Position numbers and translations under genes: made by a program
NCBI RefSeq assembly: GCF_964340395.1
Contig: NC_135549.1
Span: forward strand, 19,032,342-19,096,341
Source: Glandiceps talaboti
Taxonomy: Eukaryota; Hemichordata; Enteropneusta; Spengelidae
Reading direction: 5' to 3'
Length of the DNA: 64,000 nucleotides
Notes under the pieces: model-generated
What the model was told of the DNA's origin: nothing
The model's database searches: none
The model's input: only the letters and a program-made list of their open reading frames with translations
In this document: positions 37,672-64,000 of the stretch, in pieces
How positions within the stretch are numbered: the stretch's first letter is position 1
Layout of the letters: each line of letters starts with the position of its first letter

Positions 37672-38044
37672 CTATAGAGACAAGGATCTAGGATACATGA
37701 ATTGAGAATAGAGATTGGTTTTCCGACATTTAATTCTCGAATACTGTATACTTTGTGATATTTAAGTGTAATAAATTTCTCGAAAATCGTGTTGAAAGGT
37801 GATACAGAACACAAGAAAGACACACCCTAATAGTGTTGCTGTTTGATATACCACTTCTTATTCAATGGTAGTAATTATTGGCAGAATATCCACCATTTTT
37901 ATTTATTAAAAAAATATAATTTTGGGTGTATTTAAAAATGGTGCTATCGAATGATCATTGATTTTGTTTGCCTGAGTGCGATGTGATAGATTTCATTATC
38001 CCTAGTGATACTTATACATGCCTACTACATGTAGTCTCAATACA

Positions 38045-38505
38045 AAGTCATTAGCCATCTGGGTTCATCTCTTTCCCTTATGGAATTTTCCTAGACAATA
38101 TTGTTAGTCCCAGGCAACAAGCAACTCATTGAGGTTACGTTGTGGGCAATACCCAAATTAAACAGGTATAAAACACATCAAATATAAAACAGTTGATGAA
38201 ACAATTACAACTGTAAAAAGATTATCGAGAAAATGTCTAAACTGCATGAAATAATAAATACTTTATTGATCCCACAGGGGTAATTGGGAAGGAACTGTTG
38301 CTCAAACTACAGGCTTGACTAAAGTACAAATAATGGGTACTGAATGGGAGCAACTGAAAAGGGTTATTTGTGGGATACATACTTTCAGAGAGGCTCTATA
38401 TAAATACTTTGTCGGTGGTACAGATTTTCGACAGCAGGTGAATTTTTACAAATTATTTTGAATTATTCCAAATATAATGTATGATTTCATGTTATAAAAA
38501 TATTG
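38045..38505. mobile_element. Insertion in copy B, LINE/SINE 3'-end-like
   Basis: Absent from copy A between ctcaatacaa and atattgtcact. It holds aataaatactttattgatcccacagggg, a motif common at 3' ends of LINE/SINE elements read in reverse. No reading frame. Confidence 0.6.
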
Positions 38506-38633
38506 TCACTAAATAATACTATATAATCTCTGTAACCCTTTTAAACGCAACTGTTATTCATTTAAGTAAATTTCTTAGTAAAATGTTTTCAAAACATAAT
38601 CATGACTTTTTGGTACCTTCTACCTTTAAGCGA

Positions 38634-38639
38634 TTTATT
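38634..38639 (-). terminator. Poly(A) signal of sulfotransferase copy B
   Basis: AATAAA on the minus strand, 44 nt past the stop codon. The matching site of copy A (about 29515-29523) reads AATATAAA. Confidence 0.55.
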
Positions 38640-38682
38640 TTACAAAAAGAAACCAGTCACAACTAAAAACAGTTGTGAAGAT

Positions 38683-45672
<6,990 letters not shown>

Positions 45673-45941
45673 TTTACTACACAAATCGGATGATGTCAAA
45701 ATATAGTCAGTTCTCCCTGCTGGTGTAAATACATACAATTTTGTCAAGTAACAATTTCCAGAACTTTGTCATGAGATTTTGACTGAAGTATCATTGATGA
45801 CATATTCATAATTTTAGTAAATTCAATATTTTAACTACATCGCATGGATATTGGATTCAGACCACACAAGATTCCAAGCATACTCGAGTACATGAGACGA
45901 AAGTCTGCATTTCATAAATAGCTAGGATTCATAGTGATCAT

Positions 45942-46590
45942 TAGTCCCCGCCGGACGAAGTCTGGGATGGGGACTTATGGATTGGGTTCCATCTGTCCGT
46001 CCGGGGCTATTTCTTGGAGATGCCTGGACTGATTTTTTTTTAAACTTGGTACAGGGGCAACATACTATGGCATACATATGCACGTCAATTTGTTTCATGA
46101 TACAATCCAATATGGCCACCTAGCAGCCATTTTGTTTGCGAATTTTCCATGTCCAAAGCCATAAATCAGACATGCTTGAACAGATCTCATTCAAAGTTGG
46201 TATTAGCACAGTGTTCTATGACATACATGTGCATATCCATTTTCGTCATGATACAATGCAATATGGCTGCCTGGCAGCCATTTTGTTGGCGCAGCTTTCA
46301 TAACTCAGACATGCTTGAACAGGCTCCCCCCCCCCCGTACCCGACCCATCCTTTATTGTTGAATGGTTTGTTCCATGACATCATCTTGAAGAGTAGGCAT
46401 GAGCAGACACAACATATCTAAGTCTGTTTGATTTAGGTTCACAAGTGTTGTTGCGTGATCAGAGTAGTAATATCAAAAACAACCATATGAGGCCAAACAA
46501 CATTAACCAGGTTTGAAAATGACAACATAAACTGCCAGTTCCTTAAAACCCAATCATAGCGGGGCTATGTCATTCTCAATGACTTGTTTA
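45942..46590 (+). repeat. 150-bp family insertion in copy B
   Basis: Begins ttagtccccgccggacgaag, holds two units of the catgtccaaagccataa family and a poly-C run at 46326-46337. It interrupts a sequence that is continuous in copy A (agtgatca / tatcaatgtt). Confidence 0.8.
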
Positions 46591-46850
46591 TCAATGTTTT
46601 AAGAATAGTCTTTAGGGCATGGTAACACCTCTTGAAGACTTTACATTGTAATATGTTTTGCATGAATCATTCGGCCATGCACATGCGTTATGTAAATTTA
46701 CACTTCATGGACAATAAAGATTACACTTGGAACTAGCAGGCAGGCACTTCACTTCGGGGGAAGTCAATGAACGAGGCATATGCTCAGTGCTTGCCATGGT
46801 TCTGGTGTAGACTTTCGGCTTGAACATAAACTGTGTGCAGTCTGGACTAA

Positions 46851-47755
46851 GGGAGTGTCCAGATTTTACTTCAAGCTGACCCTGGAGGATTTCCCCTTTT
46901 CCTTGTGTATTTTTTTCATGCCCCCCCCACCCTACAAAAGCTTGGAAAAAATTGATGGCCCCCTGCAAGTTCTTGATTTTTTTCCATCCCCCCCCATAGA
47001 CTTACACATACACAAACACACTATGCATACACAATGTACATTTACTTTTGCACTCTTATGTATGTATGTATGTATGTATGTATGTATGTATGTATGTATG
47101 TATGTATGTATGTATGCGTACGTACGAATACTTCGAAAATTTAATACTCATAAAAAAAACTTCAAAGTTTCTATGTATAAAACTTAAAAATAGTACCAAT
47201 GGTTCTGCACAACTGTATGGAATGCACTAATAATATGAAGGCAGGGAAAATGAAAATATCTCTTTTGGACTTTAAGTCGTTTACACACAACATATTTCCA
47301 TTGGGCAATGCGGGTATACTTTAAATACAACTGTTCTACCTTTTAGATACGTATTGAATACAACTTTAGTTCCAATGCTGGTTTGTGTTGCTCAGCTTGT
47401 CAACAATGCAAGTATAAATGTGAACATTTTTATTGTTAGAAGGAATAGTCAAAAACTGAAATAATCTAACTATCAACATTTGCGCTTGTAATACTTTGAC
47501 TGATAGATAAGTGATTGTGATGAAACAAGTCTTGTGCATCCTCGCAGACAAGTTACTTTGAGAAGTGCCAGAATTGCAGGTCGATTTATGTTGCATTAAC
47601 TAATCATGTTTTTTTCATGACCCCCCCCCCCCGTGAAATTTGTGAAATTTTTGTTTAGCCCCCCCCCCCTAATTTTTCCTGAGAAAAATTGATGCCCCCC
47701 CCCCTGAAAATCCTCCGCGCCCCCCCCCCCCCGGAAGTAAAATCTGGACACTCCC
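46851..47755. mobile_element. Harbinger-like MITE, 905 bp, TAA target duplication
   Basis: Ends GGGAGTGTCCAGATTTTACTTC and its reverse complement, extending to ggaggatttt. TAA flanks both sides (46848-46850, 47756-47758), as for PIF/Harbinger elements, which duplicate TWA. Poly-C runs sit near both arms. The inside holds (TATG)n at 47057-47116. No transposase found. Confidence 0.8.
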
Positions 47756-48732
47756 TAATTCCCTGAAGTTCAAGTAGTTATCCCGGTACAGAAGTTGAGT
47801 CGGGTTTTTTTTTCTCGAATACGTAAACAAAAGTTTATGGTCGGAAGTGAAAAGGTATGTGGGGTCGGGTAACCGGAACCAAACAATTATTTTTATTAGG
47901 CCTTATCAACATCGAAGACGAGGAGCCCTCCCTCGCCCCTTAACTATGTTATTTTTCCTACAGGATTTGACCTAAATGTCAAACAACCAAAATAAACACA
48001 GAACACAATCAAACAACACTAACTGAAAGATTATTACAATAGTGTGTAAATCGCAAAATTTTGTATTGTGTTAAAGTATCTGGTGAAGCCAAGTTTTGAA
48101 TGTTTCCAGCGGTCTCTACTGCACTCATACCCAATATAATAAGTATACAGGCAGAATTTAATATATACTGTTTTTTCTCATTGGCGATGTGATTACTTGA
48201 TTATTTCATTTTCCTCACTTGATATGTAAATTTTTTTTCGACCTCTGGCAAATAAATAATATATTTATTTATTTAATTAGCCTCTCTCACCCTCGCTAGA
48301 CTACTAAAGTACACACTGTCTCTGAGTGACCTCTTGCCAGAATAGGTGACGATAAAGTGTACACAGATACTGAGATAACAGTGTACACATTCGGACGGAC
48401 AGGCTGTGGGCACACATAGCAAGGGGGTTTAAAAATCCGTGTACACGCAACCCATAACCAAAAGAAGCCTAATCGGTCGACAAAATCGACAGGGATTTGT
48501 GAATGTGATGAAGGCCTGTGTTTTTGAATGTCTACCATTTCTTTTTGAACGGTATCAGTTATGTCCTCTCCCAATTCAACGACTTACCTGGAAGTTGAAG
48601 TTTGATAGGTCTTCTTACTTACAGCACGTAGAGATCACTTAAGATTGTACTGCGCATGACTTGTTTTGTGTAGCCTCAGTCGTCAAAACTTAAAAGGTCG
48701 AGAAAGTGCGGCACTCCCAGTTCACAACATAA

Positions 48733-48910
48733 AATGTGGGTCAAATGGTTAGAATAGCCGGCTTGTAATCTGCAGGTTACAGGTTTTACTTCAAGCCGCC
48801 AGTTGTTTCAGAATTGCTCTGAAATCCTTAGGCAAGATTTTAACCACAGTTGTGCCTCACCCAAACCACCTGCACTAGGAGTTTTGCCCATTCTGGTAGG
48901 GTATTTTATT
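48733..48910 (+). mobile_element. tRNA-derived SINE-like element
   Basis: Head gggtcaaatggttagaatagc and ggcttgtaatctgcaggtt resembles a degenerate tRNA with a decayed B box (caggttttacttc). The following ccttaggcaagattttaaccacagt is typical of SINE bodies. It begins one base after the duplicated segment ends. Confidence 0.55.
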
Positions 48911-49738
48911 CATTTAGAAAAAAAACTATATTTTCTAGCACAATAACAAATGAATTTTATGTATGTCTTTACAGAAATGTTCATAATATTCGCCTCCACT
49001 GGACATTCGCCGTTCTGAGTGGGAGTCTACTGAGAAGTTATTTACCAGTACTTTCTATTCGTTCTGTCGAGGAAAATGCACACAAGTGAAACTTTGCCTT
49101 GAGAAGAGATGCTTCAGGTCGTGAGTCTAATGTAATGCTAACTTTGTTATAGCTAATTTATAATTATAGGTAATTATACCTAATTTTTTTTAGAATTGTG
49201 TAAAGTCGGGTAAAATAACGGCGACTCATATTTTCAGTACCAGAGCGCGAATTACCTGTAGCCACGCGTCGTTACCAGAACGACTGGTCTGAGAATATAT
49301 TGAACTCACCCACTTTTCCCCCCAACCGTGTTGAACTTGGCTTGCGGCTGTGTATTATAAAAATGCACTGTGGTCGAGTCAAATAAGATATCGAAGTGCA
49401 AAATAAGTTGTCCAAAATGTAGTAGTCGAGTCAAATAAGTTATCGATAATTATACAATTGGCAAGAATTTTTTTTTTTAAAGCTGTTCAACGGTCAATAA
49501 AATGCACACTTTATATTTTCTGAATAATAAATACATGTAACAATATACATTTGAGCCTATTCCAAATTATATATTATATTATACCGGTGGATTATTGCTT
49601 AAATATCCTATGCATGCGCAGTGGTTTACTTGGCTCTGATGATGCATAATTGAGATTAAACTAAGCTGTTGCAGATCCAACGTATAAAAGGAATGAGCAA
49701 AAATGTACGACCACAGGAAGGGGGCTGAGCACTCAATC

Positions 49739-49742
49739 AATT

Positions 49743-49792
<50 letters not shown>
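49739..49792. repeat. (CAAT)n microsatellite
   Basis: Thirteen or so units. On the minus strand this is the ATTG tail directly after the LINE fragment. Confidence 0.95.
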
Positions 49793-49793
<1 letters not shown>

Positions 49794-50000
49794 TTTCGAT
49801 AGTGCCGATTTCCAGAGCAAGGTTCTGTTCAGTATCGCGGAATGGCTAAAGCACACCATGGTGTTGGTGAGCAAATACGTCTTCAGTTTTGTTTTGAAAC
49901 AATCCAGGCTGGAGGCTTGGTGAATGTCAATTGGCAAACAGTTCCATAGTTGGGGGGGGGGGCAACATATGAGAATGAACGACCTCCATTGGGCCATCAG
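49785..50000 (-). mobile_element. LINE 3' end, CR1/L2-like protein tail
   Basis: The minus strand ends LWNCLPIDIHQ, SLDCFKTKLKTYLLT, the standard WN.LP..IR.A.SL..FK..LKT.LF finish of CR1/L2-type LINE proteins. An ATTG repeat tail follows. Only the last 70 residues or so remain. Confidence 0.75.
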
Positions 50001-50009
50001 AAGTCTGAA

Positions 50010-50864
50010 AGTCTTGAAATATTTGCTCTTAAGTTATTCGTGATTTTTCGGAACCAAATTAACCTTCAGGAGAAGTCATTTACCAAGTGCACATCAAAAT
50101 ACAATAAGACAATATTGCAAGACTTTAAATTATGTCTATGGTTTGATATTTTATGCCTCTAAAAGGCCTCCTACATTGTCTTATTTTCGAAAAGTGTTCA
50201 TCTTTGGAAGTGTCTCCTAGCAATCAGTGACAATCACGGTGATAATCTCATTTGGGCTGTTTATAATTGTAGATGGTTATCACTTATTTTAATGCATCAT
50301 TGTACCATATATAATTGTATACCTCCACTGTAGTGTAGGTGACAGAACGGGTGGCTAAAATAATTCTAGAGTTCATTTGGCGGGGTCTTAAACACTTAAT
50401 TGTTTTGTGTGGAGAGGGTGAAAGGAGCTACAACATTTGTTTAACCGTAAATTGTGTACATTTCCTAAGTGTAGAACGGATGGAAATCTACTGCCATAGA
50501 CAAATTGCAAGAGGTAATTATAACTGAATATTTAAAGTACTATATAAATTTAAACTCAAGTTGAAATGTTTTGCCATCATTATAAATATATGGTTTGTTT
50601 TTTACATCCTTGTCAAGCATTGTAAACAATCGACCTGCTTACCCAATGTGATGGGTTAGGTTGCCCGTTGAACAGTTTTTTCCTTGCCCTGTACATTTGT
50701 TCTGACGCTGACAGTGTGCGCTACCCTGCTTGCATACGGGGTAAGTCGTCCCTTTGAAACGTGTGTACCTTCTGCAAGCAGGACTAACCTTTGACCTGAC
50801 GACGTAGCTCGTTATAAAGTGTACGTGTTGTATTGGTCTGGGAATCGTAAACGTCCACAACAAA
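50010..50864 (+). other. Upstream region of the BAP31-like gene
   Basis: No exon recognised. The 150 bp before the ATG are more GC-rich and contain gacgacgtagctcg. No clear TATA box. Likely holds the promoter and 5'UTR, since the start codon lacks a nearby acceptor. Confidence 0.35.
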
Positions 50865-59570
<8,706 letters not shown>

Positions 59571-59954
59571 ATGGATGGACGGACCCCCATGCCCACACTA
59601 CTATAGTATACGAAGACTTTTGAAATCTCCAACGTTGCCAAAAAGTTGATACTATATATGTTATTCGTAACTTCTTAGCTTTAAAAAAAACTGTGCTTTT
59701 TTCAGGAAGTGACTGTTACAGTCAATAATAGTGCAACGGTCGTGTAGGTCATATGTAGATGTTAGTGTTGATCATTATTTCTTATAAAGCACTTTACAAT
59801 CGAAAAAATAATCACAATGCACTGTACAATTGACAGGAGTAAAAAAAACACCAAAGACAACAGAAAATACACCATTTGAAAAAAAAAAAACTGTTAGAAA
59901 TGTCCAGCTTTGAACAGAGCATTACGAATGAAGAGCTGTAACACTAACAGTGAT

Positions 59955-60285
59955 GATTAGATATTATTCTCCAATATTTTTCTTTTCTCAGCCAAGGAAA
60001 ATACGAGTGACCTAAGGCCCGTTGCCCTTGTCACTATGAATCGCTAGACGAGTAGTGACAACCCTTAGGTCACAACTATTTTCCGGCTGAATGAAGAAAA
60101 ATATTGGGGAGCAATATAATTATACCATCGCCAGTAATATTTAAAAAATTCGGGGAAAGTAATGGGCAATTTTGACTCACATTTCGAAAACAGCAGAACC
60201 AATGACGTTGACACACATTGTCGTGACGTTCAACGACCAGATCATATATTCCATATTTTTTGTTGAACCTGGCTCGTGCATGGTA
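59955..60285. mobile_element. Dispersed foldback-like repeat, family 4 (third copy)
   Basis: Shares tattcttcaatatttttctt, gtgacctaag, tcgctagacgag and ggctcgtgcatg with 29755-30075. Here the 5' half is itself palindromic around gaatcgctagacgag. Confidence 0.65.
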
Positions 60286-60300
60286 TAATAAAAGCAGAGG

Positions 60301-60374
60301 GTAGTAGAAGTAGTAGTAGTAGTGGTAGTAGTGGTAGTAGTAGTAGTGGTAGTAGTAGTAGTAGTAGTAGTAGT

Positions 60375-60430
<56 letters not shown>

Positions 60431-60432
60431 CA
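60301..60432. repeat. (AGT)n / (AGC)n trinucleotide tract
   Basis: About 130 bp of AGT with an AGC block at 60376-60396. Poly-Ser, poly-Leu and poly-Tyr open frames here are artefacts. Confidence 0.95.
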
Positions 60433-60539
60433 ATCGAGTGGTTGACTCCTGTTTTCCCCTGAAATTTCTGTACGATAAATCACCATGCATACTGATTATG
60501 TTAGCTAAAGTTGCAGTTTTTTTTTTAAAAAAAAAGTCT

Positions 60540-62190
60540 GAGTAATGTTCTTCATATAGCCTAGTTCATTATTGAAAATATTCGGGAGATTTTATATACT
60601 TCGTTGTGACTTGTGTCATTTTTTTTGTTTATACTGTTTGATATAGTTTTCCATGATTTTGAATTAACTACTGTACAATGTCATGTTATTGAATAAAAGG
60701 CAAACTACACGTCGCCACATATGCACCAATGTCATAATATTATACCTGGTCCACACACAAAAAAACAAAATCTGATATTAGCTATTACAACATTATGTGC
60801 ATTATCATGTGAAAGGAACGTCCTTAGAATTCTCGCAAACCAGAGTATATTTTCCCCTGAAAAATGATAGTGATGCCGTCTAAGAGGTTTTACGACGATT
60901 TTACATCATTAGGGGTATTATTTGCATCGTATCCATAGCGGTAGTAGTACGCTCTGATATGAAGGGTGAGACCCTACCCGCCGTCCAAGCACTTATTTGA
61001 CAAGCACATAACCCAAATAGATTATTACCATCAACATTAACTATGTCTACAAACTCAATTGTTGCGAGATATCAATCTCCACTTTGTAATCCAAAATAAG
61101 CAAGTTGATAACTACTCCTGAAGATTATACTAATGCAGTAATAACAGTAAGAGAAACTTATGTTTAGAAAACAATGTTACTAATTGTTTGCCATAGATAG
61201 TAACATGAATAAAATTCGTCATTTGCATCATGCTACTTTTCACATGATGGATCACTCAATATGGCGGAATCTCTAGTCGACAAATGGGTCCCCCTTATTG
61301 CACAACAAAGCAGTACATTTGTTTTGTTTCAATAAGTTTGATGCTTTCTCATCTAGCTAGTAATAACGGTGTTTCTATAAATGTATCTTGAATGAAATTC
61401 TATTGGCACAAACAAACCTTCTGACAGTTCAGCTGAAAAGGGGAAATACACGTAAACATCTTCGCACAACCCAGCTATGAACCTAAGGGTTGATATAATA
61501 AGTTTTCCCGAATTTAGTACAAGTTTCTACTTTGTGAATGAGAATAAGGGGACAAATGACATTGATCGCCTCAGGATGAGTGGGAGCTATCAAATGAATA
61601 GTGTCATGCAACGTTGCCTGATGACCTTTCATAGCAAGTAAAAAACATATTAAAGTTTTCACGTTTGACCTATAAGTTTGCTATAGGTGTGTTTAAATAT
61701 ATTCCATGAATTGAACCTTTGCCTTTTTGCCTTGCCATTGCTTGTGATATGTAATAGATCAATTCAAATAACTGAAATGCTTTTAGGGGTGATATATCAT
61801 GTAGAACTTTGAAGGTTTATGGTCAGTTTCGCCTGCCATTACATACCATTACTCTCTAAGCTATTCAAAATCGGAATTCATCCAAAGCAAGACGTCAACG
61901 GGATGACGTCCTACCGCCTAGAGCTAGATTTAGTAGTATTAAATAAGGTAAAATGTGCAATCTCAACATAATATTGTGAAATAGACAACTGTGTTCTAGT
62001 GAGGTTGCCAAATGACATTTCGGTTATCATAACTTTGCACTGTGGTAGGTGCAAATCGAAGGTTATATGGATGATTATTGTTCCCCTCGGTGTCCTGAAC
62101 AAGAAACCATTAAATGTCACTCTGCATATCTTTCAATTTGCATAAATAAAATATGATCATTTTATACAAATTTTGGCCATTTGGCAGCAC
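60540..62190. other. Non-coding stretch
   Basis: No gene, RNA or clear repeat recognised in this AT-rich interval downstream of the BAP31-like gene. Confidence 0.4.
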
Positions 62191-62639
62191 ATTAGGGAGC
62201 CTTCAGTATTTACAGGGGGCCGGAGGAAATCACACGTGGTCTTTTAAGTAAAATATGACTCTCCCCCCCCCCCCGGGCCCCCCATTCTCCATTTGTAAAG
62301 GTGACCATTCCCTTTGTCCCATTTTGTAAAACATGACCCTCCCCCCCTCCCCGGCCCATGAAAATTGCATATACTGAACATTAATCCATTATATGTATAC
62401 ATACAAATTAAATGATTTTGACTCTGTATTAGAAAGCAATCACTGATTATTATTTATGACAGTATGAGATTCATATTATATTGCAGAAATAATGTATATT
62501 CATTGTTCCATTTAATGATATTTATTTGTTTATTTTTTATGCAGAGTTTAATTTTGCAACGATTCAGAGGGAGAATGACTATGTGCAGTACAGATTTGAA
62601 AGGCTATATATGTCCCTTACATAAATCTCTCACTAGATT

Positions 62640-63340
62640 CTTGTCAGAATCTACTGAGAATCTCGTAAGAATCTCATAATAATCTATCAGATATTTATAT
62701 GCAAATTAGAGAGAAAATAATGAGAATCTAGTAAGAATCTAATAAGAATCTAGTAAATTATCCATTAGATATTTGTATGCAAATTAGCGAGAAAACAGAA
62801 TCTAGCTAGTAAGAATCTAGTGAGAATCTAGTGAATTATCTATTTGAATTGAATTGAATTGAATTGAATTGAATTGAATTGAATTGTTTATTCACCAGAT
62901 ACAAAACAGAAGAACATCTTTATTTACATTTCAGAAAGGAGGCTGATTGGATAATATATCTGGTGAGGGCCACAGAAATAGTTCGATCTGAACTAGTCTA
63001 GTCTGTGTCCCTGATAGATATTTGTAGGCAAATTAGCGAGAAAACAATCTATTGAGAATCTAGTAAGAATCTAGTGAATTATCTATTAGCAATGTTTATA
63101 CAAATTAGCAAGAAAACTGAGAATCTAGTAAGAATCTAGTAAATTATCTACTAGTTATTGTATGCAATTTAGCGAGAAAACGGTGAGAATCTAGTAAGAA
63201 TCTAGCAAATTATCTATTAGATAATTGTATGCAAATTAGCGAGAAAACAGTGAGAATCTAGTAAGAAACTAGCGAGAATCTAGTAATAATCTATCAGATA
63301 TTTGTATGCAAATCTTTGAAAATATAGTAGAGTCTGATAA
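62640..63340. repeat. Tandem array 'gagaatctagtaagaatctag' with 'gcaaattagcgagaaaac'
   Basis: Six to eight units of 65-75 bp alternate gagaatctagtaagaatct, aattatctattagata and tttgtatgcaaattagcgagaaaac. The array is split by another insertion at 62845-63017 that begins with (GAATT)n. Confidence 0.85.
62845..63017. mobile_element. Nested insertion with (GAATT)n tail
   Basis: (GAATT)n at 62845-62886, then gtttattcaccagatacaaaacag and about 120 bp of unique sequence interrupt an array unit between atctatt and gatagatatttg. This matches the reversed 3' end of a LINE or SINE. Confidence 0.55.
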
Positions 63341-64000
63341 GAATCTATAGACTATCAGAATCCTATTGGCTGTCCTCATTCCCTACAGAAAGAAAATCTT
63401 CAAAATAGTGTATTATGTAATGAGAGTTATCACCAGTGTGTGCATATACATTGGCACTCACAGCAATGTGTGAAAAAGTGTACCTGAACATGCAAGATAT
63501 GTAAATCTGTTGAAGCTTGCCAGTACAAATGTGTGCCTGTTTAGGATGTAAATTATAGAGGGAGAACGCCAATGTGCAGTACATATTTGAAAGGTTATAC
63601 ATGAACGAGTGATAAACTTGGCACCGTTTACTATAACTGTTAATCGTATGTAGACATTTTAACAACAACATTCACGGAGAGTGTGAGTAATAGGCGAGAT
63701 GCACACTAAATAAAATGCATCGTTTTATTAAACAATTTTCTTACAGTATATGTATTTGTTTTACTCGTAAAAATTAATGTTGGGTGGTCATCTCACTTTT
63801 ACATCTCAAAACACACAAAACAAATTGACAATAATTGAATCTTAAATTTGGTCACAAAACTACGGGATTTCAAAATGTGACCCTCCCTCAAGAAAAGGTT
63901 TGTAAAATGTGAACCCCCCCCCCCCATACCTCCGGCCCTCCCCCTGTAAATACTGAAAGCTCTCTTACCATGTACATGGATGGGTCAGTGGCCACAATTG

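Larger units (their letters stand above)
62195..63964. mobile_element. Harbinger-like non-autonomous transposon, 1.77 kb, TTA target duplication
   Basis: Left end GGGAGCCTTCAGTATTTACA; right end is the reverse complement with two changes (GAGAGCTTTCAGTATTTACA). TTA lies on each side (62192-62194, 63965-63967). Poly-C/G-rich sequence flanks the arms. The interior carries the tandem array at 62640-63340 and no transposase. Confidence 0.8.

Noticed and set aside
48733-48803. tRNA gene
   Set aside because: Acceptor and T arms do not pair and the B box is decayed; it fits a SINE head better.
60076-60545. Poly-Ser, poly-Leu and poly-Tyr open frames
   Set aside because: Trinucleotide repeat with no splice or start context.

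Overview
The window looks like nuclear DNA of an animal, most likely a marine invertebrate and perhaps an invertebrate deuterostome. Genes are split into short exons with GT/AG introns, the DNA is AT-rich, and simple repeats, MITEs, LINE and Penelope-like remnants fill most of it. No sequence search was possible, so the species is inferred only from gene content and repeat style.

Four gene loci can be supported by joining exons by eye. (1) 3942-8248, plus strand: a 466-residue adaptor-like protein with a Ras-binding-like fold, a proline/basic linker, an SH2 domain and a WW-like C-terminus. (2) 15936-28832, plus strand: an animal gene resembling a fusion of two bacterial families, TIGR04282 (DUF2064) and TIGR04283 (GT2-type glycosyltransferase). 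It looks broken here: most DUF2064 exons are not found and one GT2 exon changes frame internally. (3) Two cytosolic sulfotransferase genes on the minus strand, 29565-35628 and 38683-45672, each six exons and 289 residues, about 95% identical. (4) 50865-59570, plus strand: a seven-exon BAP31/BCAP31-family ER membrane protein of 235 residues.

The middle of the window is a recent tandem segmental duplication. Copy A is about 28141-36899 and copy B about 36981-48731. The unit holds the last two exons of the glycosyltransferase gene plus a whole sulfotransferase gene, so copy B carries two intact orphan glycosyltransferase exons at 37190-37671. After duplication the copies diverged mainly by insertions in B: a LINE/SINE-like tail, a large palindrome with hammerhead-ribozyme-like motifs, a hairpin-rich 1.06 kb insert, a 150-bp-family repeat and a Harbinger-like MITE. 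Copy A gained, or kept, a very long tetranucleotide tract.

The rest is intergenic or intronic sequence: foldback MITEs (759-1029, 10192-10688, 16207-16356, 18646-18840, 46851-47755, 62195-63964), LINE and Penelope fragments (12519-13135, 14505-14900, 33963-34690, 49785-50000), tRNA-derived SINE-like units (25865-26285, 48733-48910) and several 115-150 bp tandem families. No CRISPR arrays, rRNA genes or intact tRNA genes were seen.
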